DNA of 64,000 bases from contig CP093829.1 of the NCBI GenBank assembly GCA_033063855.1, positions 11,294,243-11,358,242 on the forward strand. Reading direction: 5' to 3'. Shown here in pieces: positions 15,001-29,196 of the stretch (position 1 is its first letter; every line of letters begins with the position of its first letter). The translations under genes were made by a program, and so were the position numbers. Under the pieces are notes generated by a model. It had not been told where the DNA came from and ran no database searches. It worked only from the letters and a program-made list of their open reading frames with translations. Source of the DNA: Smittia aterrima (taxonomy: Eukaryota > Arthropoda > Insecta > Diptera > Chironomidae).

Positions 15001-15532
15001 TCGATAAAACAAACAAGAAAATCTACTTTTGAAGGCGTCGGATAAAGAAAATTTTCGTTCGTTGGAATAATGGCCCTGGGCAGAAATCAAATAACATTGA
15101 AATTGCATTAGCAAATAACTTTTCCTTTTCTTTCTCTTTATGCTATAATCGAATGAAATGTATTTATTCCTGGTTAAGGATATTCAATTTATCTTTGATT
15201 TCTTCTACTGTTCGAAATGAAATTATTTGTTAATCCACATTTCATCAGAGAAATTTATTGAAGGGAAGGAAATTTTTGCTCTGAAATTTAAAACATTTTC
15301 CAGCATATTCAACGAGCATTGGTTTTAAAACTTAATCACCTTTTAAAGCTTTGGGAAATATGTGTAGCAGACAGGACGAGGCTATGTTAAAAGTTAAAAC
15401 CAAATATTTTCGACGAACAATCAGCTACTTCAGTCAGATTAAGAATACTCCTCCATATTCGTTTCCAGTTTTATCGGAAAATTTCATTTTTTATTAAAAA
15501 CAGAATCATACAATTAGACAAGCGATTTTCAT
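3064..15532. other. 12.5 kb non-coding stretch
   Basis: I see no convincing exon chain, tRNA or transposon ORF on either strand. The first part must be the 3'UTR of the zinc-finger gene, with an AATAAA at about 3338. The rest is AT-rich with many short homopolymer and ATTA-type runs. The open frames present are short, start at non-ATG codons or lack protein-like composition. A CTG/CAG-rich stretch sits near 5627-5645. The block could be regulatory DNA or introns of genes whose exons lie elsewhere. Confidence 0.6.
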
Positions 15533-18500
15533 TTATGGTCCTTTTTGATTGCCCTGAGCGCGATTGTAATAAAGCGCATTTGCTTGGCTCATTGCGTGAT
15601 AACAATCAACTGGACATTGTCCAGGATTGCCGGGAGGTCCCCTTGGGCCAACATTGCCAGTTGATCCTGAAAACGTAATGATTTGAGAGTTTTTTAAAAC
15701 TAAATTTAAATTGCTTTTCTTACCAGCTTCGCCAGTGTTGCCAGCTCTTCCAGGGTGGCCTTGAAGCCCATCTGCTCCTGCTTGACCCTGAGGACCTTGT
15801 GGCCCAGGTGCGCCAACTCTGCCAACGCCTTCTTCTCCGCGATCTCCCTTTTCTCCTTTCTCGCCTCTTTCACCTTGGTATCCTTGTTCTCCATGGGGTC
15901 CTAACCAAAAAATAATTGTTTAATTTAAAGCACATATTGATAATATAAATATCTACCTGGCATTCCTGGTAGTCCTTGAATTCCTGCAAATCCTTGTCTT
16001 CCTTTTTCTCCGGCTGGTCCTTGTTGTCCCTGTGGTCCTTGAGCGCCTCTCTTGCCGATTCCAGGTGGTCCTATAAAAAATGATAAGAAAACAGAATATA
16101 AATATTTTAAGTATCAAAAGTAGAAATATTTGAAGATGAAGTATGTAATTTATCACTATTTCAAAAATATTGTAATAAACACTTGCCTGGAGGTCCTTGC
16201 AAATTTGCAGTCAACTCTTCAATTTGACTTCTTAGAACATTATAACAAATATCTTTAAGATCTTCTTCCGAGTAACTTCTTCCTGGTAAGCCATTTTCGC
16301 CAGGAGCTCCAGGTTGTCCTCTCGGTCCAGGAGATCCCGATTCACCCCTAGCACCTGCACCTCCTCCTAAAACATAATGAACGCCTGACGATCGTTGTTC
16401 AGAAAGAGACGCTTCTCCTGGAGGGCCTATTGTAAGTGTGTTAGAAACAGTTCGCAAATTTATAATTGTTTTTTTTAACCTGGTGGTCCTGGCAATCCAG
16501 CTTGTCCATCAAAGCCTCGCTGTCCCATTTCACCTTTATCTCCTTTGGGACCATCGTATCCATTTCTACCGTCTGTTCCAGGATAACCCTTCAATATTCA
16601 ATTTTAATTTAAAGTTTTTCCAAAAATATTAAATCTTACTCGTTCTCCTCTTAATCCTTGTAGACCCATTAATCCCATTTCTCCTTGTTCTCCTTTCTGT
16701 CCTTCTCTGAAACCAACATTGCTGCTTGTTCCAACTCCTGGCATACCCTATTTGATTACGAACAATTAAAAAAAAGTTTCATTGAATTTCTATGAAAACT
16801 CACTGGTGGACCTCGCTCGCCTTTCATTCCAGGCATACCATCTCTTCCTGGCTCCCCATCGCGACCATCATATCCTCTCAATCCTTGTTCACCTCTTTCA
16901 CCTTTCAAAATATTATTTTGAGAAATTTAAAACATCAACGAAAAGAATATTTTCGAAGAAGCATTTATACCTTTTTCTCCTTGCGTTGAAAAGCCAGGAA
17001 TTCCCATCGGTCCCTGAATGAGAAAAGAGAATGAATGTATCAACTTTTTAAAGAAAAAGAAAAAATATATTAAAACTTTTCGTTCTCACCGGACTTCCTC
17101 GTTCTCCTCTTGCACCAGGTCGACCCTGCCAATTTAAAATGTTAGATTAAAAAGGAAATCGAACACTTGAGATAAAAGTGAGAAAAACAAAACCGATTAT
17201 CTCTTACATCAGTGCCATTGAATCCCGATGGACCTCGAGGACAAATTTGACAATCCCGTTTTGGTGTTGGCCCTTCAAGAAAATCTGGAGCAACTCCCGC
17301 TACATCATAGCCCTGTTATCGTATTTGATTAATGAAATTGATTTGCCACGTTGAGAAGAGAGAAATGTTTTATTATCGATAACGAAAGGATGAAATAAGT
17401 TGTTAAGCTTACAGGAATCTCATCACAGGTTTGCCTCAGAGGTCGTTCTGGGTCGCAGGTCATAGCCATCCATTGTAAATCAACCTAATAGAAAATCAAG
17501 AATCGAAATTACATCATCTTATGATTGGACAGGATATGTTTGAAGAATATTTTCCGCCTCAGCAACGGATAAAGAGTGTGAAAAGCATTTTCATCTATTG
17601 TTCGCATTGTGTACTCACAGGAGGTGCTGACTAGAGGGAAAAAAGGAAAATTAATCATCCGTTCAAAAAGTGTCATCATAAATAGTCGAGCGATTCTCAC
17701 TTGATAGCTTCTACGAGTGTTGGCAATTTGTGCAATCGATAAATATCCGTCATGCGAGTCGTACTGACCGCGTTCCTTCAGCGGGTTTTCAATGTATCCA
17801 GTGATGCTTTTGACGGGTGTACAATCAACCCATAAACGAGCACGATCTTCTGTGACGCCCAACATAATCTTATGCCAACGTTGATCAAACAACTGTTGAT
17901 ATAATAGAAACGAGTATTTAATACAATTAATCATAATTTTGTAAACAATTGTAACTTCTCGGCATGTGGGAGAGTTTCTGGACGGATATCCAATTCAACC
18001 ATGAAGCAAAGAAAAATTTCTCAATTATTTTAAAACAGAAAAAGTTTCCCTAACAATAAAACACTTTAAAACTCTCGAAGAAAACAAATTGTTACTGTTT
18101 TTCCAACAACAGCATCGAAGTCGAGAGGAAAAAGCATAAAAGTTTCATAATTTAGTTTAAAATCACTTAAAGAAACTTTTTTTGATGTAGAGAAGGAGAG
18201 AAGAAAGAAGTTTTCAGCACAATTAATATTTGATTAAATTGTCAAGTTTTCTAGAAATTTTCTTCATAAGAAATTTGAAGCATCATCTATCAAGAGAAAA
18301 CAACTTACAGCGGCATGTCTGAATTCCACGGTTTGCAATCCTTCGTTAGCGGTCGGCAACGACAATTGAAGAGTTTTTCTGTGAATTAACATTCAGAATC
18401 GAACTTATATTGAAAACTATAAATTTAGAACCTAGCGGGATTCAAAGTCACTGATAGCTGCGATTCTTCGTGTGAATTTGTCAGATGGAATAAATGCCAA

Positions 18501-18918
18501 GGCTCAGGTTGTTGTTGGCGTTCACGATAAGTGCACTCGAGCGAGAACTGGAATGGAGTGCCGCGGGGAAACGCTTCATGAGCTCTCATCGTTAAATTTG
18601 CTAGACGCTCCAGTCGGTATGCAGTTTGCAAGCTATTTGAGCCCTCGATCTGCTGGATTAATTCCAAATGCGAAGAGTACGAACTGAGAATGTCCCATGT
18701 TCCTAGATCAGCATCTCCTGGTCGCCAATGACCGCAAGGTCCATCATCATAATTTACTTCTATTTAGAGCAAAAGAGAAAAGGAAAATCCTGCAATCATA
18801 TTCACATTGCTATATCTGATGGGACTTTTTTTCCATTTCCAACTCCCCGAGACTTACGAGCGATGGAGCTATTAACAAGCACTGCAAGTGCTAAGAGAAT
18901 TATCAACTCAATTTTCAT
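15533..18918 (-). CDS. Secreted FACIT-like collagen with N-terminal TSPN/laminin-G-like domain
   Basis: Sixteen exons read from 18918 down: 18858-18918, 18432-18759, 18309-18378, 17701-17892, 17619-17630, 17413-17484, 17208-17312, 17090-17125, 16971-17013, 16804-16901, 16640-16747, 16480-16588, 16187-16426, 15957-16070, 15724-15900, 15533-15666. They total 1899 nt (632 aa) with consistent phases. Residues 1-20 are a signal peptide (MKIELIILLALAVLVNSSIA), with likely cleavage before Gln21. Residues ~21-245 form a Cys-containing LamG/TSPN-like domain (CGHWRPGD, LWVDCTPVK, RPLRQTCDE), as in collagens IX/XIX. Interrupted Gly-X-Y repeats follow from ~residue 270, with a non-collagenous break around SEEDLKDICYNVLRSQIEEL. 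The C-terminus has two cysteines (CPVDC). It is an extracellular matrix protein; partners are not deducible. Odd points are a 12-nt microexon and one GC-AG intron. Confidence 0.88.
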
Positions 18919-21900
18919 TCTGCAGCAATTTTTCTTCACTTTTTTTTATTTTATTTCACTCTTCAACAAGTTTTAAATTTATTTTCATTTTTTTCTACTC
19001 TTTTTCTGCTCGATGCGGAAACAAGAATGAAAATTCCTCCTCGGCTTCCTTTTATAGTTAAACAACGTAAGCTCTTCAAGTGGAGCGAAGTGGACAGTGC
19101 GAAAGCTACTTTAAAATTGAAAGATGATTTCCACAGAAAATCTTTAGAACCGAATACTCGAGAATGTTTTCATTCAGTCTGCTAAACACATTCAATGAAT
19201 AGAATTCTTGGTCATGACAAAAAAAAAATCCGCTTTCAGCACAGAAAAATATTATGAAGATTATGATTTATTTATCAGCGATTCAAATGTGAAAACCATA
19301 TGCTGGCGAAACTGTCCGCTCCGCTTTTCAATGAATATTTTATCAGCCGAAGCATAGATGGAAAGCGAGAGAGTTTTAGACTTTGTCAGATGCAAAAAAT
19401 ATTTGCATGTGTGTTTGAAAAATTAATTACACTGAAACAGTTTTAGAGATCGTTGGGACAGAGGATTAATTTATGGAACCAAAATGATTATCTCGTTTTC
19501 ATTAAGCAACTTGAACAAATGACATCACTTGCAAAATAGAGTAGCAACATGTTGCGTCGAAATATTTATGTGACCTAGAAATAATTATCCAAAAAAAAGT
19601 GTGAGAGAAAAAAATATTTATTTTCGGATTTTGAGTTTGTCGGTTTAAATCGAAACCAAATGTAGAACTAAAAAGGGTTGGGAAGCCGGCAAAACAAACT
19701 AATTATTGTCTTGTGACAAGTAAAAGTTAATCTTGCTACGAATTGCTATAAGCACTTCTCAAAAGCTAATAACAGATAAAGTTTGCAAGAAAATGTTTGA
19801 TGATTGGTGAGATGACGGGAAAGTTTGTTCTTGGTTTTTAACGACGAAGAGAAGTTGTAATTCTTCCTTAAAGTTTTTCAATTTTTGATCTCTCGAGCTT
19901 TCGATGTTTTTCTCTTTTGAACGAACACTCAGATTACGATATTACTTGAGATGGAAATTGAAGAAAAAGTGAATATTATGTTTTCATCTCCCATGAATAC
20001 AGCAATTTACTCAAAGCAAACACAAATTTCGTTATTTATTTTTGCAAGAGAGCGAGATTCACCTGGCAGTAGATAGAGGTTGCAATAGAGGAAAAAAGAA
20101 AACTTTGTTTGGAAAGATTCTTTTCGGTTGCACAACAAGATGTGAACGAGAAGCAAATTGAAAGCAAAGCAGTAAAAGGAAAATGCATAAACTTTGATAA
20201 AAAGTTGAAAATCTAATTTAGCTTTCTAACGTCGCATCAAGCATCGTTTTGTGCTTTTCTATCTTCATCTTCTCACATGATTCGAAACTTAAAAGCTTTC
20301 TTAAACATTTCTCACATTATTGATGAAGTCTTAAGTGTGCGAACGATTCATCGAAACCACTTTCGTGATTGCCATCGAACGTGAACGAAGCTTTAACTTT
20401 GATTTCACGCCTTTAAAAATAGAATTTGCATCTTAAATTGATTCTTCTCTCGTCTTCTTAAGTCCCCGTTCAATAAAACTAAATATTTCTGCCAGCATGT
20501 GAAGGCCAATTTGAATGTTTATTGCGGATGAAGGGATTTTTTTTATTGCGTTGCAAATGAGAGAAAATTGAATTGAAACAAAAAAAAGCGAAGTGAGTGT
20601 GATGGCAAAAAGTAATACACAGTCTCCAAGGCAAAAAATATGGTAAATAATGTAAGCTTGTGAGCAATGTGTTTTATTGCTATTGTGTGATTGATTTTAC
20701 ACGAACGTAAACTTTTATCGATTCCAAGGGAATAACGCTATACAAATCGTGAATGAGAAGTTCATGGCAGCGACCATAAACTGATTTCAAAACATAGTTT
20801 TCACAGTCATTGTTTCGTGGCACACCCACACACGCCCAGCTCTCTTAGCTTTTATTCGGATTTGAGCGGAAAAATAAATTAAACGATTTTCCACGCTGCA
20901 AATTGTTTGAGTCTTTAATTTTGATTGTGCCACGAAAATCCGCGTAAAATTGAATTCTCTTATGGATTACGAGTCGTGGCGGACGCGGATGGATTTCCAT
21001 CAATTTCGATACATTTAACACAACTTTAAATCGCAATGACTCTCAAAGAACAAAGAATGAAAGAAAGGAAAGCTTTGAACAATCAGCAAGTGAAATTGTT
21101 TGCATTATTTTTATGTCTCCTTCAGGACTCGTCGCTGTCGCTTGCGTTGCATGCAAGGCAAAGCCTTTTTTATCGGCTGTAGGCAATCGAGCTAAATTTA
21201 TGTTTCTGGTGCCTAAAAAGTCGTATAAATTTATGTTCATCATTTTCCCCTCAACTTCCTTTCGCTCGTCACAACAAAAGTCAAGAACGTGAGTCGATCC
21301 AAGTGGCACGATGTATTAGAATGATGAAAAACATTCTTTTTATGTCGCTCTCTTCGGTTTAACAAGCGGGCATAAATTTTATTGAGATAAAATGCAATTG
21401 CGATTATCGTAATGGATGACGCTTTGAGGAAACGTTCGTCTGTCGCACGGTGGCGCTTTAACATATCAATTGGTAAATTGTATCAACGAATTATGACGTT
21501 TTCTTTATGGATTTATGCGTCGGTGGGGAACCATTGACTGCAATGATGACTTAATACTTTTTGCGAAACCAAAAGAAATCGATTTTCAGTCTCTTGCGTT
21601 CTTATAAGACATTAAATGCTGGGAGTGTTTCTCGACTGACATCAGCCGCTTATCAGCATTTCCCTCTACTCATCAAGTCAAACTCAACTTATATTACTTT
21701 CTCGTGAAATGGAAATAAGGTTCCGCTCGTACATTATTGAAGCAAAAAGCACAATCGTGACCCTTAAATTAGGATAGAAAAATTGGGTGCGGTGTTGTTT
21801 GTGAGGCATTCAGGCAATGTGAAACGAGCTTGGCATTGTAGTTTTAATATTATTAGATTTAATCAGGATAGCATTTCTTTTTCGAAGAAGTGCGATAAAG

Positions 21901-24900
21901 GTAAGGGAACGGCGAAGAAACTTTTGACTTCCTTTACGCCACGGACTCGATACAAATTGCCTGTCACTCTCACGTTTGAAGTACGTCTAACATGATTTAT
22001 GCAGCAAGTCCCAGCAACGATATCGTTTTCGGATCTAATTTACTTGCTGAAAAGGCCGGGAAATTTGTTGTCTGTTTGGATTACGAATCCATAATTAGCT
22101 TTTCAGATGCCTCCACTGTATGTAATTGATGAACGACTCTTCTCAAATGAGTTCAAGGACAAAATAATTCTTTTGGAAGAGAAGTGCATGCCATGAAATG
22201 ACAGGAACGTGTTGCGTGTCGTTCAGCTGTATCCATATATCGTGAGCTCCCACCGCGAAAAATGTTTTCAACAAAAAGGAATGAACTTCTTTGAAATGTC
22301 CTGTTAGCAAAATAATTGCTTTCATTTCACCGTAATTACGTGTACAACAATAGAGCTAATTATGCCAGGAAAGCGAGTACAAAACAGTTGCGTGCCGGTA
22401 GCAAATGTGTCATTTGTGTGTCCTAGTCGCTTCTCTCTTGGGAAAATTTAACGAAATTTCCACGAAATAAAAAAGTTTCAATTCCTAGTCACACAAAAAG
22501 TCTCAGCGACTTAAACAAACAACACTTGAACGTGATTTCCTACCCCACCACTTCCCGAAGGATAAATTTACTGAAAAATGTATTTGCTCACTTGATACAT
22601 TCGTCAAACATTGACTCAAAGTATTTACTCGGCAATTTATTATTTGCGAAGCGTACACATCAGATTTCCTTCAGATCGCTTTCTTGTTTTTCCTAACCCA
22701 AAGCTAAGAGGATGAAGCTGTCGTGATGAAAAGAAGTTTCTCTTCTGGCGATTGATGAACTTCTCGAGTTATTCTACTCGCTCATGTTGTTAATTGACTC
22801 ACATCAACAACAAGGGACTCTTCAAGCATGTTTTGTTTTATTTGTAACTGAAAACAACAATTCATTTTGATCTTCAATAAATCGCTCTTAATTACTTTTT
22901 CTTTTCTCGACGGGACGAAGACGAGGAAAAAGATGATTTGATGAGCAATATTGAAGAAGTTAATTACGGACGAAAGTTAATGAAACGTATTGGCTCGCTA
23001 GCTGTAGTAGACAAAATTTACTGCCGCTAGTTGGATCTGTAAGAGTGCTACGCTATCGTTGAGTTATTAGCAAAGCTCTAAATCAACAACGATCTGAATT
23101 GTAAATGTTTTTCTTCGCTCAGAGACTAATTGAAAATCTCTGAATATTTTCATTTCAACGCAATTCTTTCTTCGGGCGAATGTGTCACATAATTTCTCGC
23201 ATAATTATGGCCTGCCGACGTTGTATGATTAATAATGGTGTGACATGCATGAATTACATTTGCAGCCTTGCGAAGTCTGGTATGTTACAACTGATTTATT
23301 TAAAATCTAATTACGTCTAACGTATTTAACATAAAATGATTTCACGCTCCAAAGTGTTGATGATGCAAATAAATTTCGTTTTTGTGACTCAATCGGTGGC
23401 TGCTCTTGTCGTATGATAAATAATTGCGAGAGCTATACAGAAAATTGATAACATTTTTCACAATGTCCCAGCGGAAGTTCAAATCTAATTAAAGTCTCAA
23501 CAAAACGAAATAAAAGAGTTGTTCGTCAACTATCTCGTAATCTGGGAGAGTGAGATTTCTGAATTTTAGAAGAAACTGTTCATAATTTAAAGTAAGACAT
23601 AGAGGAAAAGGAGGAGTTCAAGGATAAATTTCAATTTTACATTTTGAACGTAGTTTTTAAACAACCCTTTGTGTAAATAATTAAAACTTCTGCATGTAAA
23701 GACGTCTCAATAGAGACACTTGACGTAATTGCAAAACATAATTATTTCTCGTCCCTGTTGCATAAAACAACGTGCGAGAGAACGTTTGTAAGTAGCTTTG
23801 GTTTACAGAGCGCTGATGATCTTACGCAAGTAGAAATCATCGTAAGTTTGCTACAATCTCGAAGCTTAATTCAATAAAGTTATTGCATTTGTTGAAGTGA
23901 AAGAAGGAAAAATATTACTGTGATACAAATTACATGATAAATGTCTAGTTGAAAGGCATCAGTGAAATGAAAATGGGATATAAACAGACAAATAACACAA
24001 TAGAACGTGCAACTATGAGACGTGATACGATTTTTAAAAAGGAATCAAAAATCTTCTCCTTTTCGGGAAAAACAAAAGCACTTGGTTCAATGGAAGCGTA
24101 AAAATGGATATTTTTTGATGCTAGCTTTAAATTCTTATCAAATATTTTCACAGCGAAAGGAGCAATGGGTTTAAAACATTTTTAGTAATTGGAATGTTGG
24201 CACAAAAAAAAACAGATTGCACTGAAGAGATAAAATTGCACGAAAAAAGTGACATAAGCTTCACAAAAATATTCAAAGTTTGATGCATAATTGATGAAGC
24301 AATTTTTGCTGCCGACGACCGCCGTACACTATTCTCCTCCACATAAATCGAGTGTGGGTGGATGGATGGTTTGCACTTTCAAACGCAGGATTGTGTTTTT
24401 TGAACAAAAATTTGTTCATTTCTCTGAAAAGAGGAGATGACAAAGAAAGAGAGTGAGTCAAAACTGAATAATATCTATTCGTTGTGAGTGGGAATATTGA
24501 AACAATACGACAAGTTCTGTGTCAAAACTGAAACTGTTGTACATTATGTTGCATGAAACGAGAATAATTCGCTCGTCTATTGTAAACTTTCCGCTCGGAA
24601 AGCAGACGAGCACTCTCTCGAGGTTTCATCAAACACAATCCGAACAAAATTCACAACTCGAGATAGGCTTGTGTTTATTATTTCATGGGTTTCGAGGGAA
24701 AATCAATTTGAAATAATAGATCATTAGGAAGATTTCCCCACTTTTCGATGGATGGGGAGCCGTCGAATATGATTATACAAATTTTGTGGATGGTTTGCCA
24801 CAACGCTGACACAACAGCAACACTCGAAGTATTGTTTGTACATTTGAAGGTGTCAAAATCAATAATACTGTCATGTAACGCTCAGGGCTTCCTTGCAGAG

Positions 24901-26887
24901 AATTGCGGTTGAAATTTTGTTGATCGTTCAATCAGTTTGATGCTGTCATGAGGTGAATTGAGGCAATAGGAGGAATTGAAACCTAATCGTGTTAACGAAG
25001 TAAAGCACTGAATGTATCCGATTCGAGACAATTAATTTTTATGGCATGTCGCGTATTTAGAGATTTTCCCTCAGCATAAGCTCTCGATTAATGATTGGAA
25101 ATTCATTTTGTAGACAGGGAGAGTGGAGCAGATATCGATTTTCAGCTCAAATCGCGCTTGTGTTTGCTCTTCACGCCACATGTTGATAGTGATGTCATTA
25201 ATTTTAATGGTGAGACTCGATAGTTCTCGAAAAAATATTTTTATTTACTAAGCTCTTTCAGAATTTGCAATAAGCTGAAGGAAATCCTAACAATGAATGT
25301 TTGACAGCGAATCTGACTCGTAATCAGAGTCTTTGTTCTGTCCACTCGTCCCAAGAGAGTCTTTTTGCATTTGATGTTAGTTCGTTTCGCCGATAATCTT
25401 TTGTGATTGTCCACAGCTCGTAGATGAATCCGAAAATTTTCTAGGGATTTATCTCTGATGAAAGAAAACTTATCTGAAAATATTTGCGCCCTCGTCTTAG
25501 TTCGGCAACAAAATCTTCAATATTTTTGATCAATCCTCTGCCCGTTTTTCGTTTGAAACTCAAAGGAGTTGGGATTTGTCAGAAAAAGATGAGGAAATTC
25601 CCTTCAAGCAAACCTTTTTTCATTAGCATAAAAATCTGTTATGTGATAAAAAAAATTCAGCAAAAAGTGCTTTCGAATTTAGTCAATCGGAAAATAATGT
25701 CCCTGTGTTTAATGTTGAGTCTTTTGGCATTTTCATTCATCAGCTTCCTTTTGCCGTTGTGCGAGATAACAGATCGGAATTCATGATTCCAGAGAAAAGA
25801 AGAGAGAGAGCCGTAAAATGAAAGAATCGCCGAAAAAACTGGGCCCATTAAAAATAAATAAATTAAAAAAATAATCAAAAAGCATATCGCACAGTGAATG
25901 AGAAAACTGCGAGGCCGTTTATTTCCATTAACATAATTCTTATCATCTTTATTCTCCCCTCCTTCTTCGTCTGGGTTTATTGCTTCATTTTTTAAGGAAA
26001 AATAAAAATCGTGTGAAGTTTTCAACGAAAAAAATTGAAGCGTCATCCTGAAACTTTGATTTTATGTTCTTGTTTTCCTTTTATTTTCTTTGTTTCTGTA
26101 AGCAGAAACTGTTACCAGAGCGTTACTGACTAAAAGACAAATCAAGGTCTTTCTAATGTTAATTGAGCTTATTTCATAATTTGCGTTAATCGCTGATAAA
26201 AAAAAAGAATTTTTCGCATTTAAGGAGAATGCTTCATTTTGCAACGGAATTAAAAAGATATTATCACCGTGGTTGGTACAAAACGATACAGAGTTCCATA
26301 ACTTTCAGGCATTAGAAAGTTTAAATTGCTTGCAAATAATAATTCTCTGATCAACAAGATAAGAATGACTTAATTGGATAACATTTCTCAATTCTCTTTG
26401 AATTAGAAAAACCTCAAAATGTTAATGAAATTATTGCATGCTTTAATGGAGACTTTTAATGGATCGCAAACTCCAGTCTACCGAGCAAAAAACAGAAGTG
26501 AGTTAAGAAACCGCGAGTTTGTTTTTGTTCCTCTGCAATGCGAAAATGAAGCACATTTATAAATAAGAAATGAAAGAAACCAATTCTCAGTTTTTTGGAT
26601 TTTAATAACAAAACAACGAGCGAGTTGGTAAAAAAGGAGAACGAAGAGTGGCATTTCTGTATTTCCACCGACGAAAATGTAAATCGAGGAAAGGTTTGTT
26701 TTTGCAATGTTTTCCTCTTTCTTTTAAGCTCGCTATCATTGTTTAACGAGGAAAATGAACGGCAAGAAACAGAGAACTTGCGTGACTTGGTCTTATCTAT
26801 TTTAATTCCAAAGATAAATTTATTGAGTCATTCACAGCGAACGCCATGAATATATTTTCTTCGTTAAATATCACACCCATTTTTTAC

Positions 26888-26992
26888 ATGCTGGCGAGTG
26901 GAGCCAAAGTGGATTCAACTACGAAGTCGCAGGCGATACTTAAGCCGAACGAGGCGCCAAAACCGCGAGAAAGGAAAACTCTTCGTCTCTAG
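26888..26992 (+). CDS. Possible 34-aa basic small ORF in the desert
   Basis: An ATG-to-TAG frame of 34 codons with unusually GC-rich, codon-like sequence (GCG, GCC, CCG, GAG), sitting in DNA that is otherwise strongly AT-rich. The predicted peptide begins MLASGAKVDSTTK and ends ERKTLRL, and is basic. No signal peptide, domain or splice partner was found. It could be a real sORF, one exon of an unseen gene, or chance. Confidence 0.15.
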   Translation: MLASGAKVDSTTKSQAILKPNEAPKPRERKTLRL

Positions 26993-29196
26993 ATAGGAAC
27001 ATGAAACTACGCCACACCTTAACAAGTTTGTTTTGCAGAGTTTTAATTCCATTAATTCACATGGGAACAGCCACGAGAAATCTCAGCGCACAAAGCACCG
27101 TAAAAGATTTATTAATTATTTAATTAAACTTTTGGAAGAAAACTAACATTTACCTCGCGAGTAGTTTATTCTTTGTCTCACTGAAAAAAATAAAACATAA
27201 CATCGAGGTTGTTAAGCTGCACAACAAATTTCAAGCGATAAATCAAAAAGCAGCAAAAGCTTAAATGATTACGAAGGAGTGAGAGAAGGGAAATTGCAAA
27301 TTCAATTAACTCCTCGCTCTGTTTCGTCGAGTTCTCGTCTTGTTAGTAATAATTTCTCTGGAAACTTGTTTCGTTCATTCGCTTGTAACTGTTTTTGACA
27401 ATGATAAATCAATGTGATTTGATATAATACGAAACAGAAACTGCTTTGAATTATATGTTTAGACATAGATAAAGAAAAAAGTAGAAAAATCATTAGCAGT
27501 AAACTTCCAAGAAATATTTCGTTATTCGCTTTTCGATTTATCAATTCGATGTGAGAAACATTTTCTCTCATTAAACATATCATGGCTGTTAATTTGATTC
27601 TCATATCCATGCATCAAAACGAATCTGAAGGAACTTAAGGGAGCAGATTAATGTAAAGCAAATGAATGTGTGCCAAGTGATATCTTCACTTCATGCGCCA
27701 AACATTTTCCTACAACAAAAGCACAAGCACAAACATTTTTGTCTCGAGAAGACGTTTGAGAAATGTAAATCCGAGCTCGACTGAATATTGAAACAAAGTC
27801 TTAGGTATACGATTTAAATATGAATGATTCAAAGATGATGCCTGAGAGTATCATACGCTATGTGTGCTTCCCTAATCGAATAAATAAACAATGCTAAGAG
27901 CAAACTCTCAACTCTTCAAAACTCAACAAATTACTTAATTCAAGTGAAATGTTCTGTTAAAAGTTCGCTCATGAATGAATCATTATCCTCGCAAACGAAA
28001 AGTTTCTCAAGACTCAGTACAATTATCGTGTTAAACTTAAGAGATCTCTTGTTGAGGTCATGCCAACGAATCATAATTCCATCGACATAAAACATTGCGT
28101 AACATTCTTTCGCACCCTCGCTTGAATAGAAATCATAAAAATAATTGGAAATTTAAGTATTTATTACACTCGATGGACGAGGCAAAGAGTCAAATGCCGG
28201 GATCAAACGAGTAAACTTAGTATTCGATACGCTGTGGCTAATTATTTGCAGCTAAAGTATCAAATTTTCTCGATGACGCAAAACGGCAGAAATATTTTCT
28301 TCTTCGAGAAGGATTTGCGTCGAAGGAAGGAGAATCCGAAAAAGCCTCTCCGATTGGATGAAGAAAATTTTCTCGCCGAAAAAAAGAAAATCATGTTAAA
28401 GCGTAAAAAAACGAAAGAAAAAAAATATTTTCTCTGTTTATTGTGGGAAAATGTGTGTCAAGCACATGGTTTGCCTTTTAATCCTCTCTCTCTCTCCTTC
28501 TCTCACTTTTCCCGCTCTGGTAAAGATTTCCTCTCACTTTGTAGACTTTTCCGAGGATTTTCCTTCGGTCATAAGCTCATCAAAGCACCGCTGACTTTTA
28601 ATGTAAACTTGTAATTTTATGCAATCAAAAAAAAAAGCGGAAACTTAATTTAATGAGTTTCGCGATGCAGATAATAAAAGTTGAGTCAACATTTTATTTG
28701 CTTGTCAGATGAGCTTAATGATAAAGCAACGGAAAAATGAGTTTAAACATGAAGGCATGAGAAGACAAATTGCATAAAGCGAGTAGTTTCCAAATGAAAA
28801 TTTCTGTTTGTCAACAGGTCTCGATCACAAACTTTGCGAATCTTAAATTTCATTTACAATTTTTATGTTCGTGACTTAAATTAATAAAATTGCATAAAAC
28901 CTGTTTTTATTCTTTTAGCAGTTTAATCTTTAAAATGCAGTCCAAGGATGAGATTGGTGGAAGGGGATGGCGTTGAATGCAAAATATAAACTTTTTCCAT
29001 TATACTTTTCGACGTTTAAACAACAAGTTCCTCTAACAATGCACAGAACCAACAACAAACAAAGAGGTTTCTCTCCATCATCATCCAATGGATAGTAAAA
29101 ACCTGTCATGTAGTTTACTCTTTTTATTACGATTTCTTCCATAAGCAGCATTATTATTAACTTTTTTTTCCGGTGCCAGCGTACGGTTAGTCGAAA

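Noticed and set aside
24860..24890. taatactgtcatgtaa resembles the miR-8/200 seed region
   Set aside because: The mature sequence diverges after 11 bases and no complementary arm lies nearby; miR-8 is otherwise almost invariant in insects.
28234..28614. 126-codon + strand open frame, Lys/Phe/Ser-rich
   Set aside because: Low-complexity, arises from purine- and pyrimidine-rich tracts; no splice partners or motifs.
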